The notes under the pieces are model-generated. The model had not been told where the DNA came from. It saw only the letters and a list, made by a program, of their open reading frames with translations, and ran no database searches. Source: Fidelibacterota bacterium (GTDB lineage: Bacteria; Fidelibacterota; Marinisomatia; SCGC-AAA003-L08; D37C17). Taken from it: a stretch of 9,484 bases of DNA. Shown here piece after piece: positions 1 through 5,755 of the stretch. The position numbers were made by a program, and so were the translations under genes. The stretch spans positions 1-9,484 of the forward strand of contig PANV01000020.1 of the NCBI GenBank assembly GCA_002707765.1, written 5' to 3'. Position 1 is the stretch's first letter; every line of letters begins with the position of its first letter.

Positions 1-1631
1 ATGATCGTGCATTTGGATTATTTGCTGCATTAAATGATGGTACAGTTTTAACACTCCCTTCTTTAGACCAAGATTGTGCAGGTGAATGGGGTGGTGATGC
101 TGTAGTTGATGAATGTGGTGTATGTGATGGCCCAGGTGCTAGTATAACATGTGATGATGGCTCTATGGTTTGTGAAGAATCTGAATGTGTTGATGTAAGT
201 GATTCATATTTCAATTTAGAAATTGCAGAGACTGGTGAATCAACATTATTTATCTTCCAAGATTCAATTACAAGTTTAGATAGTGGTGATCAAATAGGTA
301 TTTATGACATGAATGGTGTAGTAGATGATAGTGGTACAATTGGCATGGTATTAGTTGGTACAGGAACATGGACAGGAGCACAACTTGAAATTACTGCAAT
401 TACTGCAGTTGATTTATCAGAGTTTGGAGGACCAATTCTCCCAGGTGCAGTAGATGGTAATAATATGTTTATGATGGTTTGGGATGTTTCTGAAATGATG
501 CTGTATGATGCTACTTATAATGTTAATTCAGGTTCGGGTACATTTAATGGATTATTTACAGCTATTGATAGTATAACATTAGTTGAACCAAATCCTCCAT
601 ACTTCAGTTTAGAAATTGATGAAACAGGGGAATCAACATTGTTTATTTTTGAAGATACCATCCAAGGATTAGAAGTTGGAGATAATTTAGGTTTATTTGA
701 TATGATGGGTGTTATAGATAGTCAAGGTAATACGGGTGAAGTTTTAGTTGGATCTGGGATATGGAATGGATCACAATTAAATGTTACTGCTATAACTTCA
801 GTTGATTTATCTGAGTTTGGTGGACCTATTTTACCTGGTGCTGTTGAGGGTAATTCAATGTCTTTAAGAGTTTGGAAAGTATCTGATGAATCAGTAACTG
901 ATGTTACATACGGTATTAATTCTGGTTCAGGAACATTTAATGGTTTATTTACAGCAATTAATAGTGTTTCTTTTACACCTCCATGTGCTGATGATAATGA
1001 TGCTGTTGCTCCACTTGGATGTGCTCAAGCAGTAACTTTCTTTGGATGTGGTGATTCTCCATATGGTGATTTATCAGTTCTTTGTCCCGAAACATGTGGT
1101 GAATGTCTTGTTTACGGATGTACAGATGTAGATGCATGTAACTATGATTCTGAGGCAACTGATGATGATGGTTCTTGTACTTATCCTGATGAAATGCTAG
1201 GAGAATGTGATTGTGATGGAACTTTATTTGATGAGTGCGGTGTTTGTGGTGGTAATGGCCCATCATATCAATGTGTTTTAGCTGATGGTTCAGTTGAGCT
1301 TGTATGTAATGAGCAAGCATGTGATATTTTAGATTCAAGTGTTTCTCCCGAATCTTATAGCTTATCACAAAACTATCCAAATCCCTTTAACCCTGTAACA
1401 ACAATAAACTTTGATGTTGCTAATGGAGGAAGCTTTGTTGAAATCAAAGTTTATGATATTTTAGGTAATTTTGTTAAAACTCTAGTATCTGATTTTTATA
1501 GTTCTGGTTCCTATGGAGTTAAATGGAATGGAACCAACAATTCTAATGTTGAAGTACCATCAGGTGTTTATATTTATCAATTGACATATGATTCAGGTAT
1601 GATAACAAAGAAAATGATTTTATTACGTTAA
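1..1631 (+). CDS. Modular secreted/cell-surface protein with type IX-like C-terminal sorting domain (5' partial)
   Basis: The reading frame is open from base 3 to the TAA at 1629-1631, so the start lies upstream and the ATG at 165 is internal. Order of modules: a cysteine block with CGVC (about 72-188), two tandem copies of a ~130-residue beta-rich module (207-599, 600-983), a ShK-like six-cysteine domain (984-1106), a YGCTD/ACNYD segment plus second CGVC block (1113-1322), and a C-terminal domain with NYPNPFNP, a GxYxxxWNG strand and a KKMILLR end. That tail matches the Por_Secre_tail/FlgD-Ig-like sorting domains of FCB bacteria, so export and surface attachment or release are inferred. The repeated module carries a 'GDxIGxxD' signature like extracellular domains of Bacteroidetes and Marinimicrobia proteins. 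The passenger is very acidic: I count one Lys and one Arg between residue 165 and the tail. Ligand or activity is unknown. The gene ends at a strong terminator, separate from the downstream run. Confidence 0.88.
   Translation, partial: DRAFGLFAALNDGTVLTLPSLDQDCAGEWGGDAVVDECGVCDGPGASITCDDGSMVCEESECVDVSDSYFNLEIAETGESTLFIFQDSITSLDSGDQIGIYDMNGVVDDSGTIGMVLVGTGTWTGAQLEITAITAVDLSEFGGPILPGAVDGNNMFMMVWDVSEMMLYDATYNVNSGSGTFNGLFTAIDSITLVEPNPPYFSLEIDETGESTLFIFEDTIQGLEVGDNLGLFDMMGVIDSQGNTGEVLVGSGIWNGSQLNVTAITSVDLSEFGGPILPGAVEGNSMSLRVWKVSDESVTDVTYGINSGSGTFNGLFTAINSVSFTPPCADDNDAVAPLGCAQAVTFFGCGDSPYGDLSVLCPETCGECLVYGCTDVDACNYDSEATDDDGSCTYPDEMLGECDCDGTLFDECGVCGGNGPSYQCVLADGSVELVCNEQACDILDSSVSPESYSLSQNYPNPFNPVTTINFDVANGGSFVEIKVYDILGNFVKTLVSDFYSSGSYGVKWNGTNNSNVEVPSGVYIYQLTYDSGMITKKMILLR
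72..188 (+). other. Cysteine-rich block 1 of the secreted protein (DCAG...DECGVC)
   Basis: In frame, this segment reads DCAGEWGG, then DECGVCDGPG, then ITCDDGSMVC and ESEC. The spacing and wording match the second block at 1203-1322, with CGVC at 114-125 here and 1236-1247 there. Such blocks recur in large secreted proteins of marine FCB bacteria and probably form disulphides or bind metal. The role is inferred only. Confidence 0.75.
207..599 (+). repeat. Tandem protein module, copy A
   Basis: This copy codes for about 131 residues from YFNLEIAETGE to VEPNPP. Hand alignment with copy B gives about 80 identities over roughly 126 aligned residues. The segments VDLSEFGGPILPGAV and NSGSGTFNGLFTAI are unchanged. 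A GDxIGxxD stretch followed by a G-rich strand and a VW strand suggests an extracellular beta-sandwich. The duplication is visible in the protein and partly eroded in the DNA, so it is not recent. Confidence 0.9.
600..983 (+). repeat. Tandem protein module, copy B
   Basis: This copy runs from YFSLEIDETGE to SFTPP, about 128 residues, and directly abuts copy A. It keeps the ETGESTLFIF, VDLSEFGGPILPGAV and NSGSGTFNGLFTAI segments. Differences concentrate in the stretch around the VW strand (SDESVTDVTYG here against SEMMLYDATYN in copy A), which may be a variable, ligand-facing loop. That last point is inference. Confidence 0.9.
984..1106 (+). other. ShK-like six-cysteine domain in the secreted protein
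   Basis: About 41 residues begin CADDNDAVAPLGC and end CPETCGEC. The order C-x-D ... C ... GC ... CPxTCGxC is the ShK (sea-anemone toxin-like) pattern, which caps extracellular enzymes and adhesins. All six cysteines are present. The match rests on cysteine spacing read by eye, so a different small disulphide fold is possible. Confidence 0.65.
1113..1322 (+). other. YGCTD/ACNYD segment and cysteine-rich block 2
   Basis: The first part has YGCTDVDACNYDSEA, then DDDGSC. This is a wording seen repeatedly in secreted proteins of marine Bacteroidetes and Marinimicrobia. It runs into GECDCDG, DECGVCGGNG, SYQC, VCNEQAC. The second half mirrors block 1 (72-188), so like blocks bracket the duplicated modules and the ShK-like domain. 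Calcium or disulphide stabilisation is plausible given the density of Asp and Cys. Confidence 0.75.
1347..1628 (+). other. C-terminal sorting domain (Por_Secre_tail / FlgD-Ig-like)
   Basis: The last ~94 residues start at SPESYSLSQ and carry NYPNPFNP (1371-1394), an INFDV strand, an IKVYDILGN strand, GVKWNGTN and the terminal KKMILLR. This is the signature of TIGR04183-like type A sorting domains recognised by the type IX secretion system in Bacteroidetes. The domain is where nearly all of this protein's lysines lie. Whether this organism has a complete type IX system cannot be judged here. Confidence 0.88.
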
Positions 1632-1657
1632 TTTGAAAATTTTGAAATCTATTTTAC

Positions 1658-1689
1658 AAAAAAGCCGCCTTTTCGTAAGCGGCTTTTTT
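1658..1689 (+). terminator. Rho-independent terminator after the secreted protein gene
   Basis: An 11-bp perfect stem pairs AAAAAAGCCGC (1658-1668) with GCGGCTTTTTT (1679-1689) around a 10-base loop (CTTTTCGTAA). The GC core is followed by six T. It sits 27 bases after the TAA of the secreted protein gene. Because the arms are A-run and T-run, the hairpin could also work on the other strand, but there is no gene there to need it. Confidence 0.93.
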
Positions 1690-1690
1690 G

Positions 1691-1696
1691 TATAAT
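1691..1696 (+). promoter_or_regulatory. Possible -10 box (TATAAT) for the downstream operon
   Basis: A perfect TATAAT lies directly after the terminator T-run and 12 bases before the TTG start at 1709. Transcription would begin near 1703, giving a leader of only about six bases. No convincing -35 hexamer is seen 16-18 bases upstream, where the terminator loop lies. In such AT-rich DNA the hexamer may be chance. It is listed because some promoter is needed between the terminator and the operon. Confidence 0.35.
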
Positions 1697-1708
1697 TAAG
1701 TAAAAAAG

Positions 1709-3337
1709 TTGAAATTATATATTTATATATGTTTGGTAATCGTATTTGAAATTATATATTCAAAAAATTTCATTTACAACGAGGACGATTGGTACACTAT
1801 TAATGCACCAAGCTCTATTTTATCTATTAGCTATAGTAGGGATAAAATTTTTTTTTCATCACCAAATGGAATTTTTGTTTACGATAAGTCTTTTAATGAT
1901 TTTTATTATTCTGATTATTTGCTAAAAGATATTAGGGATAAAAATATTAAAATAGTCCATTATGATAATTTCAGGGATAATTATTGGATTGTTAATAGAA
2001 ATGGATTAATGTTCAGGTCAAATTTAAGCTCAGTTTGGATTAAAATTAGATTTAATAATTTAGATTTATTTTCTCACCATAATATTAAAAATTTAGGCTC
2101 AAATACTGAGTATGTTATTATTGAAACAAATAATGGTTATGTGTTTCTTGATCCATTTACAGGAATAGTTAAAAATAATTTGTCAGCTGATGATTTAGAA
2201 ATACAATTATTATCAGTTAATTGGTCATCATCTGTTAAAAGTGAAGTGAGTAATATACCTAACTTAAGCAATTATTATATTTTTAATGAATGGAAAATAA
2301 TATCAAATAAAGAATTTGAGAAAAATTCTCGTTCTGTTAAAATAAATTGTTTTGTAGAAGATAATGATGAATATAAATGGATAGGTACAGATTCCGGAGA
2401 ACTTTTTGTTATAAAACCATTTTCTAATGAAATTGAGGAAATAAAATCAATCCCTCCAGTTACAAATTTTGATATTACCTATTATGATAAAATCAATAAA
2501 GAGTGGTGGGTAGTCGATAAAAATTGGATTTATAATTACTCTGATATAATATACAATCAAGAAATGATTTTTATTTGTAGATGGGATGAAAAAAATAATT
2601 TATGGAAAGAATATTATCAAACTGAATATCCTCAAATAATGATTAAGGATATTAATGATATTATTAGAGTATATGATAAACTATATATTGCTTCAAATTC
2701 AGGATTATTAATATATGATTTTAATAAGGACAAATGGAATTTAGCTAAGATTACAAATGGACTGATAGGTAATAATATTTTTGATTTAGATTATTATGAT
2801 AATATTCTTTATCTAGCAACAGATTATGGCTTGGTTGTTTTTTCAACAATGACTGATAAGGTTGTTACATCTTTTTTTAGAAATCTAACAAATAAGAAAA
2901 TTTCTGATATAGAAATATATAATAAAAGTTTATTATTGAATACAGATTTAGGCTTAATAAAAATGAATCTATCAAATTATGAATATATTAAAATTTCATC
3001 AAAGAAATTTGAGAATATAGAAGTTTTTGATAATCAAATTTATTTGTCAAAAGATAGTGCATTGTATTTGATGGATGAAAATAATAAACTAAATTTATTA
3101 TTTAAACATAATAGATTAGAGAATTTTGATTTTTGTGAAGGATATATTTGGTCCCACAATGATAAAAATGCGATTATTTATAATATTAATTCTGGCTTTA
3201 AAATGAAATACAATGAATTAGATGGTATTGTTTCAAATAACATAAATGATATAGGTTGCGATACCGATTGGGTTTGGTTTGCTACAGAAAATGGATTAAC
3301 TTTTTATAATTGGAAAAAGTATCATATATATGAATAA
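1709..3337 (+). CDS. Secreted beta-propeller-like protein (regulator-propeller style repeats)
   Basis: This 542-residue protein has an apparent signal peptide at residues 1-18 (hydrophobic YIYICLVIVF, cleavage likely after IIYS). The rest is beta-rich with recurring blade-like strands: WIGTDSGELFVI near 224, LYIASNSGLLIYD near 325, LYLATDYGLVVFS near 367, LLLNTDLGLIKM near 408, and VWFATENGLTFYN near 522. This 'W/LxAT..GL..Y' rhythm is that of two-component-regulator propeller (Reg_prop) and PorZ-like propellers. No histidine kinase, DNA-binding or sorting tail is present, so it is not a complete hybrid sensor. The start is TTG: the frame has a stop at 1697-1699, and TTG is the only start that keeps the full signal peptide. 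It overlaps the next lipoprotein gene by 8 bases, so the two probably act together at the envelope. Function is unknown. Confidence 0.7.
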   Translation: MKLYIYICLVIVFEIIYSKNFIYNEDDWYTINAPSSILSISYSRDKIFFSSPNGIFVYDKSFNDFYYSDYLLKDIRDKNIKIVHYDNFRDNYWIVNRNGLMFRSNLSSVWIKIRFNNLDLFSHHNIKNLGSNTEYVIIETNNGYVFLDPFTGIVKNNLSADDLEIQLLSVNWSSSVKSEVSNIPNLSNYYIFNEWKIISNKEFEKNSRSVKINCFVEDNDEYKWIGTDSGELFVIKPFSNEIEEIKSIPPVTNFDITYYDKINKEWWVVDKNWIYNYSDIIYNQEMIFICRWDEKNNLWKEYYQTEYPQIMIKDINDIIRVYDKLYIASNSGLLIYDFNKDKWNLAKITNGLIGNNIFDLDYYDNILYLATDYGLVVFSTMTDKVVTSFFRNLTNKKISDIEIYNKSLLLNTDLGLIKMNLSNYEYIKISSKKFENIEVFDNQIYLSKDSALYLMDENNKLNLLFKHNRLENFDFCEGYIWSHNDKNAIIYNINSGFKMKYNELDGIVSNNINDIGCDTDWVWFATENGLTFYNWKKYHIYE

Positions 3338-4484
3338 AATTTTATTATTTATGTTTATTTTATTTTTTGCTTGTTCTACAAGTGAAAAAATAACGTTAGA
3401 AAAATCTAAAGAAATTGATTTTAAATATGATTATTATGTTTTGGAAAATGGGAATATTCAATTTGATGTAGACTATTTTTTACCATATGATAAACTAATA
3501 TTTAAAAAAAATAAAAATGGTTTTCAATCGAGTGTTACTATTTCTTTTAGCGTTATTGAAATAGATAAAACAATTTTATATAATAAATCTTGGTTAGAAA
3601 ATATTGAATGTGATTTTTTTGATGAAACAAAATCTAATATCGACTACATAGGGAACTTTTCTTTTGAATTAGAAAATAAAGAAAATATTGAGATGCATAT
3701 AATTGTAAATGATTTTGTAAATCATAAATCTTATCAAAAACAAAAACTTATTGAACCTAATGAAAATTATAATCTGAAAGATCTAAAATTTTATACAAAA
3801 ATTGAAAATAAATATTTAAATATTGATTATGTAAATGAATCAAAACTTAATAATTTAGATACATTGTGGATTAAGTATCAGATAATAAGTGAAAATATTG
3901 GTGTTGATTCTCTTTTTTTTGAAATCAAATCATTGAGTCTTAATGAAGAAAAAAATAATAAATTTGCTATACCACCATTTTTGCTAAAAAAATATGAAAT
4001 TAAGTACTTCCCTGTAGATATCTCTGAGTTTAACAAAAATGACATAATAGTCAATTGTTTTTATGGAAATGATAAAAAAAGTAGAAGAATTAATTTTAAA
4101 AAAAATATAAAACAAGTAATAGATTATAGCAAATTGATATATCCAATGGAAAATTATATTTTTAATAGTCAAGAGTATATTGAATATGTTGATTTAGATT
4201 CATTAGGTAGAATAGAATTTATTGAAGATTATTGGAAGCAAAAAAAAGATAATGATTTATTATATGAGTTTTACAATAGAGTTGTTTATGCAAATACTAA
4301 TTTCAAAAAAATTGGGAAACCTGGTTCAGCTTCTGACATGGGTAAAATATATATAATTTATGGAAAACCTCTAAGTGTAGATTTTGAATTTAATGAGAAT
4401 GGTGAATTTGAAATTTGGAAATATAGAAATAAAAAATTTATTTTTATTAACAGATTTGGTTATTTTGAGTGTTATCGATGCTAA
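3330..4484 (+). CDS. Lipoprotein with GWxTD-like C-terminal domain
   Basis: This 384-residue protein begins with a lipoprotein signal (ILLFMFILFFAC, acylated Cys15). A long beta-rich middle of about residues 30-290 matches nothing I recognise. The last ~90 residues follow the GWxTD family plan: YW at 301-302, then FYNRVVYAN, then G-S-A-S-D at 332-336, MGKIYIIYGKP, and an EIWKY strand. In typical members the signature is G-W-x-T-D, so here the Trp and Thr are both replaced by Ser, while the flanking 'GKIYIIYGKP' and 'EIW.Y' are intact. GWxTD proteins are abundant in Bacteroidetes, Ignavibacteria and Marinimicrobia, and their function is not established. The ATG overlaps the stop of the propeller gene as ATGAATAA, which suggests coupled translation and a shared outer-membrane or periplasmic role. 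Confidence 0.8.
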   Translation: MNKILLFMFILFFACSTSEKITLEKSKEIDFKYDYYVLENGNIQFDVDYFLPYDKLIFKKNKNGFQSSVTISFSVIEIDKTILYNKSWLENIECDFFDETKSNIDYIGNFSFELENKENIEMHIIVNDFVNHKSYQKQKLIEPNENYNLKDLKFYTKIENKYLNIDYVNESKLNNLDTLWIKYQIISENIGVDSLFFEIKSLSLNEEKNNKFAIPPFLLKKYEIKYFPVDISEFNKNDIIVNCFYGNDKKSRRINFKKNIKQVIDYSKLIYPMENYIFNSQEYIEYVDLDSLGRIEFIEDYWKQKKDNDLLYEFYNRVVYANTNFKKIGKPGSASDMGKIYIIYGKPLSVDFEFNENGEFEIWKYRNKKFIFINRFGYFECYRC

Positions 4485-5284
4485 AATTTTCCTACTCTCA
4501 AATTAATACTTTTTCAAATTGTCCTCAAAAATATAAGTTAATTTACATTGACAAAATTAAGAAGCCACATGATAGTATTGAGGCATTCTTGGGTAAAGTT
4601 GTACATGAAGTTCTAGAGTGGATTTATAAAGAAAAAATGAGTTATTTAATTTGGGATTCAATAGAAAAAAAATATACCGAAATTTGGAAAGAAAAATGGC
4701 ACGAAAATATTTACATAGCACCCATAAGAAAAAAACTTGATACAAATCATTTTAAAAAAATGGGTTTAGAATGCTTAAGGAATTTTTATAAAAATAATCA
4801 AGGTCCATATATAGATTTTAAAAATGTTCATGGTGTAGAATTAGAGATAGAGTTTATGATAGATGAGTATCATTTTAAAACAATAATTGATAGATTAGAT
4901 AAGTTTGAAAATAGATATGAAATTCATGATTATAAAACTGGTAAATCTAAAACACATGATGATTTAAAAAATGATTTACAACTATTTATTTATCAAAAAG
5001 CAGTTGAATCATTCTGTGATAAAAATAAAAAAATTAATCTCAATTGGCATTATTTAAAAGAATCTAGTAAGAATAAGCAGCATATTAAAATATTTAAAAA
5101 TGAAGATGATCTTATTTGCCATAAACGGAATCTTTTAGAAAAAATAGATCGAATTATTGATGCAAGAAAAAAAGAATATTTCCCCTCAAATCCAAATTTC
5201 TTATGTAATTGGTGTTATTTTTGGGAAGAATGTGAAGCTAAAAAGCAATACAATGAAATCAATCCATCAATCCTTGCAAAATAA
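4478..5284 (+). CDS. PD-(D/E)XK nuclease family protein, Cas4/AddB-like with Fe-S cysteines
   Basis: This 268-residue protein of the RecB-type nuclease family (PDDEXK_1) is predicted to cut or resect DNA. It opens with the family's typical FSYSQINTFSNCPQKYK. Visible motifs are GKVVHEVLE (His43), IIDRLD (Asp138), HDYKTGK (Asp151 and Lys153, the D-x-K catalytic core), and QLFIY (Gln168, Tyr172). Cys15 with the C-terminal C-x2-C-x5-C (Cys243, 246, 252) matches the four-cysteine 4Fe-4S staple of Cas4 and AddB. The length fits a stand-alone Cas4-like enzyme. ATG 4478 is preferred over GTG 4469 because it starts just before the conserved region and overlaps the previous stop as ATGCTAA. No CRISPR array, cas1, helicase or addA is nearby, so a general repair or processing role is more likely than CRISPR adaptation. 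Confidence 0.9.
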   Translation: MLKFSYSQINTFSNCPQKYKLIYIDKIKKPHDSIEAFLGKVVHEVLEWIYKEKMSYLIWDSIEKKYTEIWKEKWHENIYIAPIRKKLDTNHFKKMGLECLRNFYKNNQGPYIDFKNVHGVELEIEFMIDEYHFKTIIDRLDKFENRYEIHDYKTGKSKTHDDLKNDLQLFIYQKAVESFCDKNKKINLNWHYLKESSKNKQHIKIFKNEDDLICHKRNLLEKIDRIIDARKKEYFPSNPNFLCNWCYFWEECEAKKQYNEINPSILAK

Positions 5285-5726
5285 ACCAATTAATTTAGAA
5301 GTTAGGCCTCCTAAAACAAAAAAAGAGTGGAATGATTATTATTATTTAAGGTGGAAAGTTCTTAGGAGTAACTTTTCTGATAATATTGATTCTGCTAAAG
5401 ATGAAATTGAGGACGAATCTTTTCATATTATTGGAATTAATACAAATTTAAAAATATTGGGAGTTGGAAGAATCCATGAATTAGATAAAGAAACTTCTCA
5501 AATAAGATACATGGCGGTTGAACAAGAATCTAGAAGTAATAATATTGGAACATTGATTCTTAAAAGTTTGATAAGTCATGCAATTGAAAAAAAAAATAAA
5601 CAAATAATATTGCAAGCAAGAGAAAATGCAATAAATTTTTATTTAAAAAATGGTTTTAAACTTAAGCAAAAGACACATATCCTTTTTGGTGAAGTTCAAC
5701 ATTATTTAATGAAGATAACATTGTAA
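5253..5726 (+). CDS. GNAT family N-acetyltransferase
   Basis: This 157-residue protein is predicted to transfer acetyl from acetyl-CoA to an unknown amine. It carries an N-terminal EVRPPKTKKEW...LRWKVLR segment (residues 16-38), a beta4 strand QIRYMAV (83-89), the acyl-CoA pyrophosphate loop region SRSNNIGT (93-100), and AINFYLKNGFK (126-136). In motif A the usual R-x-x-G-x-G/A has Asn at the first Gly position (R94-S-N-N-I-G99), which is unusual but the second Gly is kept. The best start is ATG 5253, just before the conserved region. An in-frame ATG at 5157 would add 32 residues with no family resemblance. It overlaps the nuclease gene by 32 bases. The substrate cannot be told from sequence. 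Confidence 0.88.
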   Translation: MKSIHQSLQNKPINLEVRPPKTKKEWNDYYYLRWKVLRSNFSDNIDSAKDEIEDESFHIIGINTNLKILGVGRIHELDKETSQIRYMAVEQESRSNNIGTLILKSLISHAIEKKNKQIILQARENAINFYLKNGFKLKQKTHILFGEVQHYLMKITL

Positions 5727-5755
5727 TACTTCTTACATTTTTTTAAATTAATAGC
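5727..5755. other. Short intergenic gap before mtaB
   Basis: These 29 bases are AT-rich with a T7 run and no inverted repeat, Shine-Dalgarno motif or clear promoter. It is the only non-overlapping junction in the run, so it is the likeliest place for an internal promoter if one exists. Confidence 0.5.

Noticed and set aside
165..167. ATG at 165 as the start of the secreted protein
   Set aside because: The same frame is open back to base 3 and encodes a family-typical DCAG/DECGVC block before it, so this Met is internal.
973..1380. Minus-strand reading frame of 135 codons
   Set aside because: It is antisense to a well-supported gene. Its His/Gln-rich product arises from the reverse complement of GAT/GGT-rich codons and shows no family signature.
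1709..3337. Propeller protein as a hybrid two-component sensor or a full PorZ
   Set aside because: There is no kinase, receiver or DNA-binding part, and no C-terminal sorting domain; 542 residues is shorter than PorZ.
4469..4471. GTG at 4469 as the nuclease start
   Set aside because: It would add only three residues. ATG 4478 begins right at the conserved N-terminus and gives a tidy ATGCTAA overlap.
3984..4745. Two 62-codon minus-strand frames at 3984-4172 and 4557-4745
   Set aside because: They are low-complexity, AT-driven frames antisense to the lipoprotein and nuclease genes, without start context or motifs.
5157..5252. Upstream ATG 5157 for the GNAT gene
   Set aside because: The 32 added residues do not resemble the family, and the overlap with the nuclease gene would grow to 128 bases.
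4478..5284. Nuclease as a CRISPR Cas4
   Set aside because: No repeat array and no other cas gene lies in the window. Cas4-like, AddB-like and stand-alone family members share these motifs.
5727..5755. Terminator or riboswitch before mtaB
   Set aside because: Only 29 bases, with no inverted repeat or conserved RNA motif.
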